Shown here in pieces: positions 5,836 through 12,322 of a stretch of 16,990 nt of DNA. Position 1 is the first letter of the stretch; each line of letters begins with the position of its first letter. Source of the DNA: JBCBZH01 sp039815415 (GTDB lineage Bacteria > Bacteroidota > Rhodothermia > Rhodothermales > Rubricoccaceae); assembly GCA_039815415.1 (NCBI GenBank), contig JBCBZH010000067.1, forward strand, positions 1 to 16,990. Reading direction: 5' to 3'. Under the pieces are notes generated by a model. That model was not told the DNA's origin, searched no databases, and worked only from the letters and a program-made list of their open reading frames with translations. Made by a program: the position numbers and the translations under genes.

Positions 5836-6810
5836 CTAGCCGGTGATGTCCTTGATGAGGAACGCGGCGGCCATGCCTGCGAGCACCGGGGCGCGCTCGT
5901 AGGCCACGGGGTAGATCCAGCTGGCGGTGTTGTTGTCCCAGTATGGCTTCTCGACGAGCGGGTGACCCTCCATCACGTACGTGTACGCGAAGGACGGCTG
6001 CTCCATGTTGAGACTGCCCGAGCCCGGCGCGTACGTGGTGCCATCCGCACCGGCCGGGACGTAGGCCAGGATGCCGTCGTTGCCCCAGATGTCGACGAAG
6101 TCCGCCGCGTCGTCGTCGGTGGCGTAGACGCCCTCGCCGACGACGACCTTCTCCACACCAAACTGCTTGGCGAGCATCTCTGCCGTGATCGAGTCAGACG
6201 AGGTGTATTTCGTCCGTTCCAGCACTGCCGGGTTCTCAGCTGCTGCGTCGAACGCAGCCGCACCGAGAAGCAGCACGTTCGGGTAGACCCCGATCGAGGC
6301 GCGGATGGCTTGGCGATACTCGCGCACCTGGGTGGCGGGCTTGGCATCGGCGTGTGACCACTGGGCGCTCCCAACGAGCGTCACCTTGTGGTTGTTGTCG
6401 TAGTTGTTGGCATCGCGCGCCAGCTCGGCCTGCTCGATCTCCAGCTCGCGCGTCTGGATCGTCTGCACGTTGCGGATGGCCCGCGTCGCCAGGTCGATGC
6501 CCGGCACGCGGCTCGCATCGCGCTGGAACTCGCGCGGCACCACGCCCTCGAGGCGGTGGTTTGTGAGGGCATAGGGATCGCCCTGGTGCCCGAACTGGAC
6601 GCGCTTCGTGGACGAGCCCGGAGCACGGCGTGTGTTGTAGCGCCTGAATGCCTCCTTGCCGAACTCGATCACGCGGCCACCGGCCACTTGGACAGGCACC
6701 GCTGGGAAGAGGTGCATCCCCACGAACTGCGGGTCCTTGTAGCCGCGTGCGACGTTGGAGTTGATCGGGTCGATGACCCGGTTCTGAGCGGAGTTGTTGG
6801 GGCTGGCCAT
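5836..6810 (-). CDS. Major capsid protein (HK97-fold type)
   Basis: The 324-residue protein opens NRVIDPINSNVARGYKDPQF and VGMHLFPAVPVQ. This resembles a known phage major capsid family with the N-terminal pattern 'N..VGY.NP..I....FP.VPV', followed by RAPGSSTKRVQFGH and a helix RELEIEQAELARDANNYDNN. The C-terminal part has NDGILAYVP and VMEGHPLVEKPYWDNNTASW, typical of the outer domain and P-loop strands. It would form the capsid shell. It is not similar in pattern to Mu gpT. It follows the decoration protein gene and precedes the structured gap with the tRNA. The start at 6810 has a C/T-rich leader (CCTTCCTTCTCCTCGAGCC) and no Shine-Dalgarno site. Confidence 0.88.
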   Translation of the reverse strand: MASPNNSAQNRVIDPINSNVARGYKDPQFVGMHLFPAVPVQVAGGRVIEFGKEAFRRYNTRRAPGSSTKRVQFGHQGDPYALTNHRLEGVVPREFQRDASRVPGIDLATRAIRNVQTIQTRELEIEQAELARDANNYDNNHKVTLVGSAQWSHADAKPATQVREYRQAIRASIGVYPNVLLLGAAAFDAAAENPAVLERTKYTSSDSITAEMLAKQFGVEKVVVGEGVYATDDDAADFVDIWGNDGILAYVPAGADGTTYAPGSGSLNMEQPSFAYTYVMEGHPLVEKPYWDNNTASWIYPVAYERAPVLAGMAAAFLIKDITG

Positions 6811-6865
6811 GAATGCGAGGCTCGAGGAGAAGGAAGGGCGACAGCGGGCGGCGCGCTCCGCTGGG

Positions 6866-7201
6866 CTAGTTAGGGATCAGGAGGACTTCGATGATCTCGC
6901 CGTCGGCTGCCGATGCCTCGAGGGCGCGGGCCACGATGGGGCCGTCTGTGTGGGCAACCGCCTTGCCGTCGGCGTCGGTCTCGATGGCACCGTTCACGGC
7001 GATCACGCCGCCCGCCTCAACCTCTGCGGTGCCGAGGTTGTGGACGGCCAACTCACCGCCGTCCACAGCGTCATACCACGACACGCCCAGCGTGTTGACT
7101 TTGGCGCCCGCCTGGGTACCGGCAGCCGTCACGAAGCGGCGTTTCGTCACTGCGCCGGAGGCAACAGCAGGGAGGGTCTGAGCAGGAGTGGACTGGGACA
7201 T
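6866..7201 (-). CDS. Capsid decoration (cement) protein, DUF2190-like
   Basis: The 111-residue protein has a low-complexity start, then VTKRRFVTAAGTQAGAKVNT, a Gly/Val/Ala-rich beta region (VEAGGVIAVNGAIETDADGK) and the end VARALEASAADGEIIEVLLI. This is the general pattern of DUF2190/capsid-cement proteins, which trimerise on the outside of the capsid. Its place directly before the major capsid gene agrees. The leader is C/T-rich (CTCGCTCCCTCCTCGACTCT) without a Shine-Dalgarno site. Strong expression is expected if it decorates every capsomer. Confidence 0.75.
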   Translation of the reverse strand: MSQSTPAQTLPAVASGAVTKRRFVTAAGTQAGAKVNTLGVSWYDAVDGGELAVHNLGTAEVEAGGVIAVNGAIETDADGKAVAHTDGPIVARALEASAADGEIIEVLLIPN

Positions 7202-7255
7202 GAGAGTCGAGGAGGGAGCGAGAGAAACGGGGCGTCTCGCCCCGGAGGAAGCGGG

Positions 7256-8425
7256 CTAGCTGACCGCCTGAACAGCTGTGGCGTAGTCGACGCCGTGCTT
7301 TGCGGCGTAGGCTTCTGCCTTGTTGTGGAGCGCCAGACGAGACGCGTCGACCGTGTAGCCCGCAGGAGCCGCGAAGTCCACGACGGCGCCGTCGCCCCCG
7401 GCCTCGGGAGCGGAGACCTCCGCGAACTCGACATTCGGAGCCAGCTCACCGAGCACTTGCTTGAGCGCCTCGGCTGCCGAGAGGTCTTTGGCGTCGTCTC
7501 CTTCGCCGAAGGAGACCGTCTCGGCCTCGGCCACGCCCGCGAGCTGATCGAGCGCAGCGGCGACCACCGGTATGTGACGCGGCAGGATGCGAGCGCCATC
7601 GTCGGCCAGGCCCTCTGCGAACTCGAGATTCGCAGCGCGGGTGGCCTTGGCCTCGGCCTCATCGGCTGCCTTCTGGCGCGCGTCCAGTGCGGCCTCGCGG
7701 GCCTTGAGTTCCTGCTCGCGCTCGGCGAACTCAGCAGTCTGCTCTTCGGGGGTCTTGTCGGCCATCGGGGCGTCGGGGTCTGTTGCGGATGTCGGCTCCG
7801 CAGGTGTGGGTTCGGAGAATGAGGAGTCGGTGCGCGCCTCTTGGCGGCCCTCCTCGCGGGCGAGGTCGTCTGCCAGCCAGTTCAGCTGGTCCTCGGGAAT
7901 GACCTCGTCGGCCTTCTCGAGACCCGCCGTCTCGATGAACCAGCTGCGGAGGCCGCGCAGGATGCCGGTGATGCTGCGGACCGTCCACGTGGACGCCTCC
8001 GCCAGCTCGATGTCGGCAAACTCGATCACGGCCACGCCTTCATCGTCGTCGGAGAACTCCACCGGACGGAGCCCCTTGATGGCAGGCGCCTGGGCGCCCA
8101 ACATGCCGACGTGCTTGAGGTAGGGGAACTGCGGGTCGCCTCCGGAGGCGCGCACCGGGTGCGACGGGCTCTCCGGCAGGTAGAGCGAGACAGAGAGCTT
8201 CTTGAAGCGCCCGGCGGCCACCAGCTCAGCGAACTCCGTGGCGACCTGCTGTGTGCTAGCGAACAGGTCGGAGCCATCGGCGTCGAGCGATGCGATCCAG
8301 CCGTAGGCGGGGTGGTCATCCTTGGGGTGTCCGACGACAATGGGCGCCTCGTGCAGCGCGACGTCGTACGTCGCCGCAACGCCCGCGATCTCAGCCTCTG
8401 TCAGCGCGACCGCCTGGCCGCCCAT
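7256..8425 (-). CDS. Prohead protease-scaffold protein (Mu gpI/Z-like)
   Basis: The first 130 residues are protease-like: YDVALHEAPIVVGHPKDDHP with a probable catalytic His (H33 from the ATG used), and FKKLSVSLYLP with a probable nucleophile Ser (S78 or S80), as in Mu-type prohead proteases. After a Glu/Pro/Ser linker, residues about 222-285 are coiled coil (AEREQELKAREAALDARQKA), the scaffold part. An internal ATG at 7765 could give a 169-residue scaffold alone, as Mu makes gpZ from within gene I, but it lacks a ribosome site. The start is uncertain. The frame stays open upstream and encodes VKRLHLFKSGTHTA just before the ATG, matching what I recall of the family N-terminus, yet that first codon (8467) is GTC. 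A start codon may have been lost when the adjacent insertion arose. Confidence 0.85.
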   Translation of the reverse strand: MGGQAVALTEAEIAGVAATYDVALHEAPIVVGHPKDDHPAYGWIASLDADGSDLFASTQQVATEFAELVAAGRFKKLSVSLYLPESPSHPVRASGGDPQFPYLKHVGMLGAQAPAIKGLRPVEFSDDDEGVAVIEFADIELAEASTWTVRSITGILRGLRSWFIETAGLEKADEVIPEDQLNWLADDLAREEGRQEARTDSSFSEPTPAEPTSATDPDAPMADKTPEEQTAEFAEREQELKAREAALDARQKAADEAEAKATRAANLEFAEGLADDGARILPRHIPVVAAALDQLAGVAEAETVSFGEGDDAKDLSAAEALKQVLGELAPNVEFAEVSAPEAGGDGAVVDFAAPAGYTVDASRLALHNKAEAYAAKHGVDYATAVQAVS

Positions 8426-8865
8426 AGCGGTGTGCGTGCCACTCTTGAACAGATGGAGTCGTTTGACGGGGTGTGGCAGGGGGCAGACTTGATTCGAACA
8501 GGCTTCGAAAGCCGCCGTGCTGCGCTTGAAGGGTTTGGAGGCACCGCTGCGCCTCCCGTCGCTTTGCGTGCGACACAGGGCAAATCTGGGCCTCGCCGGT
8601 CTGGCGTCTGCTCTCAGGATCCCCCTGGTCCTCCCGCCGACCTAAAACGAAATCGCAAAAAGCCGAGGTTGCCTCAGTTGCTGATCTCCTCTCCCGCCTA
8701 GCGCACGATGATGTCCGCGATCACCGGTCGGTCGTCTTCCGACGGCCCAAGGAACGGGCACGCCGGAAGCGTGTCGCCTCGTCGGGCGATCACCCCGAGG
8801 TGGTGGGTACCGGCCGTCCTGTCCGGCTAAGCAACAGAAGCTGGACGCACCCGTACCAGGAGCCT
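8426..8865. other. 440-base gap: lost 5' region, gpG remnant, cargo leader
   Basis: No complete gene is supported. From 8426 to about 8470 lie coding-like bases of the protease N-terminus. From 8470 to 8684 I see no gene, only short hairpins: GGCTT/AAGCC (8501-8513), GGAGGC/GCCTCC (8538-8557) and GTCGC/GCGAC (8558-8574). A gpG 3'-end remnant follows (about 8685-8810). The last 55 bases are the leader of the plus-strand gene, ending in AGGAG three bases before the ATG at 8866. Promoters are not recognisable. Confidence 0.5.
8685..8810 (-). pseudogene. Remnant copy of the gpG (virion morphogenesis) gene 3' end
   Basis: Read on the minus strand this encodes GDTLPACPFLGPSEDDRPVI followed by ADIIVR and a TAG. 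The intact gene at 9993-10544 ends GVTLPARPFLGLSRDDRQVI then ADIIVRWARESI. The Trp codon TGG of the intact gene is TAG here, and similarity continues past it to the intact gene's stop. A hand alignment of about 119 bases gives roughly 78% identity with no gaps. No start or upstream two-thirds of the gene remains. It forms a direct repeat with about 9993-10120, bracketing the plus-strand 376-aa gene. Confidence 0.8.
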
Positions 8866-9996
8866 ATGCAAAACACAGGTTTCTACCTTCCTCGTCTGAA
8901 GCACGTCTCGTCCGATAACGAGCTTGTCGACCAGCTTCATAGATCGTCTGTAACTGACTTGAGGGGAGCGCTGGCAGAAGCCCTCCTTTTTGGAGATCGT
9001 GTAACGATTAATCTCGGAGGAGGCTCAGCCTCCACCCTGGTAGAATGGCTGGGAGAGAAGCTGCTTGAAGAGATTCTCGAGACCGAACGGATCGAGTTTT
9101 CGTTTTCGCCAGCGTTGGTGACGGCTGCGTACATCACGGCAGAAAATGCCCGTGCGCTCAACCTTGAAACGCTAGGTCTCACCACCCTCTACGGAGAGGG
9201 AGACCGTCACAATACTTCGATGGGTAGGGCTACCAGGCAATTAGCGGACGCCACCGATTTCCCCAAGTGGAAGGTCCGTCGGCTTGCCAGGATGATCGAA
9301 CGCCATACTGTTGACGTGCCCGAGACTGTATTCGACATCGCCTATGCGGCCGCAAAGGACGACATCGGGGGCGATGTAGGAGCTGAATTGTTTTATACCG
9401 GCTCTAGTGACCCGGAGGACGGCTTGCTAGCTAATGCTGACCGGCGCAAGTACCTCGCGGTCGCGTCGGCTAACGTTCAGATTGCGACGGCGGCCTCGCT
9501 CGGTAGAGGCAGAATTGTAGGGGGACGGACGACGCACATTGTGATGCGTCAGCGTATGGCAGGAGCAGCTGGAGCGACTTGCCAGGGAATTGAGGACATC
9601 GAGACGGTCTTAGATGTTCAGGGTATTCCTGATCTTGGTCGATCGATCACTACCGGGGCGACTGACTTCCGGAAGATCTTCGAACTAAGTCTGACGTCCG
9701 AGGCCCAAGCATTTCGAGACTGGATAGCTCAGGCTGACCCCGCCGACTCGGTGCATCTCGCCTTGGAGTATCAACGCGAGATGCAGGCCAGGTTAGGCAC
9801 TCCACTGATTAAGGGCGTCAAGATCGTAGGCTATGCAGGAGTCGGCACAGCCCTTTCGCTCGTGGATCCAACAGCAGGTTTTGTATCTGGCATAGCCGTC
9901 AATGTGTTTGACTCCTTCTTCGGAGACAAGCTGAGTCAGCGTTGGAAACCAATGCTCTTCATGAACCAACTTCGAGGTGTGACAGAGCAGGGCTAG
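8866..9996 (+). CDS. Unknown 376-aa protein, probable phage cargo (moron) gene
   Basis: The ATG at 8866 is chosen because AGGAG ends three bases upstream; a longer GTG-initiated frame from 8800 would begin inside the gpG remnant. The protein is soluble-looking for most of its length, with an N-terminal helical part (TDLRGALAEALLFGDRVTIN), a Gly-rich turn GGGSAST at 51-57, and no catalytic motif I can name. Near the C-terminus (about 317-350) a hydrophobic Gly/Ala-rich segment (VGYAGVGTALSLVDPTAGFV) is followed by DSFFGDKLSQRWKPMLFMNQ, a tail of the kind seen in uncharacterised bacterial proteins. It is opposite in strand to the structural genes and has lower GC. Its TAG lies in the CTAG that is also the gpG stop. 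A defence or superinfection-exclusion role is a guess from context. Confidence 0.8.
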   Translation: MQNTGFYLPRLKHVSSDNELVDQLHRSSVTDLRGALAEALLFGDRVTINLGGGSASTLVEWLGEKLLEEILETERIEFSFSPALVTAAYITAENARALNLETLGLTTLYGEGDRHNTSMGRATRQLADATDFPKWKVRRLARMIERHTVDVPETVFDIAYAAAKDDIGGDVGAELFYTGSSDPEDGLLANADRRKYLAVASANVQIATAASLGRGRIVGGRTTHIVMRQRMAGAAGATCQGIEDIETVLDVQGIPDLGRSITTGATDFRKIFELSLTSEAQAFRDWIAQADPADSVHLALEYQREMQARLGTPLIKGVKIVGYAGVGTALSLVDPTAGFVSGIAVNVFDSFFGDKLSQRWKPMLFMNQLRGVTEQG

Positions 9997-10544
9997 ATGC
10001 TCTCTCGCGCCCAGCGCACGATGATGTCCGCGATCACCTGCCGGTCGTCCCTGGACAGCCCGAGGAAGGGACGTGCCGGAAGCGTTACCCCTCGCCCAGC
10101 GGTCCCTCCGAGCTGGTGGATGCGAGCGTAGACCTTCGAGGCGCCCAGCCGGACCGAGCGCCCGTCGGCCTCATAGCTGATGTCGCCGCGCAGCCCGCCC
10201 CGGACGCCCTTGTCCTGGAGGATGCGCTTGGCCTGGACGAATCGACCGAAGCCCGCCGTCAGCTCGATGTCGCCCCCCTTGGCCCGTTGCTTGAATGCCT
10301 TCCGCCGTTTTCCCCTCGAGGTGTACTGGCTGATGAGTGTAGCCGGGCTGTTGGGCGCCCACCGTGTTCCGTCTGGAGCCCGCTCCGCCTCGAAGCGCGC
10401 ATCGGTGGCATTCAGCATATGCTCCCCGATGTCGGCGTGGAGCGCCTCCTTGTCCGCGCGCAGGACCAGCTCGGCGAAGCCGTCGCCCAGCGCCTGGGCG
10501 TCGCCCTCGATGTCCACGATGTCGAAGCGGATGTGGACGCTCAC
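9993..10544 (-). CDS. Virion morphogenesis / tail completion protein (Mu gpG/gp31-like)
   Basis: The 183-residue protein matches the phage virion morphogenesis family (Phage_tail_S type). Marks are RAPDGTRWAPNSPATL at about 56-71, ILQDKGVRGGLRGDISY at about 109-125, and YARIHQLGG followed by LPARPFLGLS near the C-terminus. In Mu-like phages this gene follows the F-like gene and takes part in joining head and tail. The GTG at 10544 is preferred because it overlaps the TGA of the upstream cargo gene (GTGA). A longer frame to 10637 would run into that gene and reads like a shadow. The last about 42 codons have a diverged second copy at 8685-8810. Confidence 0.85.
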   Translation of the reverse strand: MSVHIRFDIVDIEGDAQALGDGFAELVLRADKEALHADIGEHMLNATDARFEAERAPDGTRWAPNSPATLISQYTSRGKRRKAFKQRAKGGDIELTAGFGRFVQAKRILQDKGVRGGLRGDISYEADGRSVRLGASKVYARIHQLGGTAGRGVTLPARPFLGLSRDDRQVIADIIVRWARESI

Positions 10545-11092
10545 AGCCCCACGGCCACAGCTAGTCTGGATAGCCCATCCCAGCCTCTCGCAATCATCAT
10601 CGCCATGAGCCCGGCGATAAATAGGAAATTGCCCCATCGGCCGCGAGAACTGGCCTTGCGCTGTGTACGCTCAATCCCTTCATCGATTGAGGCGCGTTTA
10701 ATCTCGTTCACTTGCAGGCCAGCGGCCAGCGACCTTGGTGCCAGGTCTGAGCTTTCAGGGTCCAGCGGGTCCGTGCCTAGGTACGCCCGTTCACCCCGGA
10801 CGGCCATTTGAGAAAGGGTGGAGTTCTCTATTGCAGCTTGTTCGCGGCTCACCACCAAGAAATGGAGCCACGAGGCATGATCGAGCCGCGACAAGCCGAG
10901 CACCCCGGAAACGAATAGCAAAGACCATGCTCCAAGCTCGAAGGCGCTTGGAATCAGCGAACTCGTGAAGTCGGCACTTTCCACCGCCAGGGCAAGAAGC
11001 GTGAATGTGAGTGCGATACGGTAGTACTCGAGCTTGTCGGAACTAGTGTGGAACCGGCGAATGCTCTCCGATAGGACGACTTCGTTAGACAT
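10541..11092 (-). CDS. Small multi-pass membrane protein, probable cargo gene
   Basis: The 183-residue protein has hydrophobic segments at about 24-42 (YRIALTFTLLALAVES), 50-67 (AFELGAWSLLFVSGVLGL) and 153-168 (WGNFLFIAGLMAMMIA), with a polar helical stretch at 80-150 between the second and third. A three-pass inner-membrane protein is predicted; no family is recognised. It begins 33 bases after the F-like gene and its TGA overlaps the GTG start of gpG, so gpG translation may depend on it. Its GC is lower (53% in a sampled line) than flanking genes. Mu-like phages normally have F and G adjacent, so this looks like an inserted accessory gene on the sense strand. Role unknown; membrane-level superinfection exclusion is one possibility. 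Confidence 0.75.
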   Translation of the reverse strand: MSNEVVLSESIRRFHTSSDKLEYYRIALTFTLLALAVESADFTSSLIPSAFELGAWSLLFVSGVLGLSRLDHASWLHFLVVSREQAAIENSTLSQMAVRGERAYLGTDPLDPESSDLAPRSLAAGLQVNEIKRASIDEGIERTQRKASSRGRWGNFLFIAGLMAMMIARGWDGLSRLAVAVGL

Positions 11093-11125
11093 GATTCTGT
11101 TGTGCTCCAGAACGCTATCTACGAT

Positions 11126-11917
11126 TTAGCCGCTTGTGCGTTCTTTGAGGCGCGCTTGGGTTTCCACCAATCGCTGCAGCTCCGGGCGCATCCGGCTCTT
11201 CATCCGCTCGAAGAGCTGCGCACGCTGCGCCTCCGAACTGGCGCCCGGCGCGTACGCCCACTCTGGCCCGACACCCACCGGGATCTGCTCGACCTCGCCC
11301 GTCTCCGGGTTCGCCCACTCGTAGGTCCCGAAGTCCGGCGCCTCGTCCACCGCCAGCCCGAGGCGGTCCAGGTCGGCCTCGGAGAGTGTCTGCGCGAAGC
11401 AGCTGCATCCCCACCCATTCGGTGGGTAGTGCGTGTCCCACCACGGATCGTCTGCCGGAAGCACCAGCCCGTTCCACCCGTTCGGTGGCGAGCTGACGTG
11501 GTGCTTGCGTGGCTCGAGGCTCCCGCCGTGCCGGTAGCGCCAGTACGGGCGGCGCCGTCGCACGACGTCCGAGGTCATCTGGCGATAGCGGCCCGCTGCG
11601 TGCGCCGTGCGGAGATTGGTCTGGAAGATGGTTCGTGTCCGCCAGCCGCGTGAGCCCTTGTAGCTCCACCCGGCGTCCTGGACGACCTGGTCGAAGTCCT
11701 TTCGGAACTGGTGGAGCGTGGTGCCCTCCTCGATCGCCCGCGTCACGGCCACGTGGAGGTCTTCCAAAAGCTGCGCCTTCGTAGCCCCGGCCACCTGGAA
11801 GGCCCAGTCGTTTTCCGCGCGCAGCACCGTCAGCCACGTGGGCGCGGGAATCCTCAGCTTCCGCCGGAGGTAGTGGATCGCAGCTGCGAAGGGTAGGGAG
11901 CGGGGGACGAGGTCCAT
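11126..11917 (-). CDS. Minor head protein, Mu F-like (gp30)
   Basis: The 263-residue protein shows the F-like signature: RTIFQTNLRTAHAAGR at 95-110, YWRYRHGG at 125-132, RKHHVSSPPNGWNG at 137-150, and DPWWDTHYPPNGWGCSC at 157-173 with the conserved Trp and Cys residues. The family is associated with the portal and internal head and is needed for head assembly. It is shorter than Mu gp30 (about 427 residues), ending soon after the core domain. Its ATG overlaps the TGA of the preceding small gene as TGATG. Confidence 0.9.
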   Translation of the reverse strand: MDLVPRSLPFAAAIHYLRRKLRIPAPTWLTVLRAENDWAFQVAGATKAQLLEDLHVAVTRAIEEGTTLHQFRKDFDQVVQDAGWSYKGSRGWRTRTIFQTNLRTAHAAGRYRQMTSDVVRRRRPYWRYRHGGSLEPRKHHVSSPPNGWNGLVLPADDPWWDTHYPPNGWGCSCFAQTLSEADLDRLGLAVDEAPDFGTYEWANPETGEVEQIPVGVGPEWAYAPGASSEAQRAQLFERMKSRMRPELQRLVETQARLKERTSG

Positions 11918-12267
11918 CAGTTCATCGTTGTGATGACTTGAACGAACGCGAAGCCCTTGGGCTGCGGAAAGAACATGATGGGCGGGCGGGCCGGATCGTT
12001 CCGGCGTCTCCCTGGATCAAGCAAAGCGGATCGAAGAAACGGCCCGAGAAACTGAATGAGCGATTCGACGGGCTCTTCGGTCACCAGATTGTCGAGATCG
12101 ACAGCCCTGGGGTCGAAGCCGTCGTCTAGCTCGGGAATGTCTTCGACCACCGCTCGGAAGAGCAGGGTGGCCGGGGACGTCCAGCGCACTCTGCTGTCGG
12201 GGGCGACATCGCAGACGAACAGGTTCTGAAACTCGAAATGGCCTCGCTGGATGGCGGGGTGAGACAT
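11917..12267 (-). CDS. Hypothetical phage protein between portal and F-like genes
   Basis: No family is recognised. From the ATG at 12267 it is 116 residues (MSHPAIQRGHFEFQNLFVCD), acidic in the middle (EDIPELDDGFDPRAVDLDNL) and ending FFPQPKGFAFVQVITTMN, with some amphipathic strand character. An alternative in-frame ATG at 12321 would give 134 residues. I prefer 12267 because the bases just upstream (CTCTCTCTTCCCCGTGCCCC) match the C/T-rich leaders seen before other uncoupled genes here. However, 12321 has purine-rich GAGGATGGGG upstream and lies right after the portal stop. The TGA overlaps the F-like ATG, so it belongs to the head operon. Confidence 0.7.
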   Translation of the reverse strand: MSHPAIQRGHFEFQNLFVCDVAPDSRVRWTSPATLLFRAVVEDIPELDDGFDPRAVDLDNLVTEEPVESLIQFLGPFLRSALLDPGRRRNDPARPPIMFFPQPKGFAFVQVITTMN

Positions 12268-12322
12268 GGGGCACGGGGAAGAGAGAGCCCAGAGGGTCGG
12301 AAATGGGGACGCCAGCGCCATG

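Noticed and set aside
8480..8555. Possible second tRNA on the minus strand (GTTCGAATC T-loop-like sequence with GGCGCAG/CTGCCCC ends)
   Set aside because: The T-stem has a mismatch, the acceptor has a C-C mismatch, the D-loop would be about 15 bases without GG, and no anticodon stem forms.
7841..8701. Plus-strand open frame of 286 codons ending at the remnant
   Set aside because: Its first part is the complement of the protease gene and the rest covers the non-coding gap; no start signal or motif.
8800..8865. GTG start at 8800 for the 376-aa gene
   Set aside because: It would begin within the gpG remnant and lacks a ribosome site; the ATG at 8866 has AGGAG upstream.
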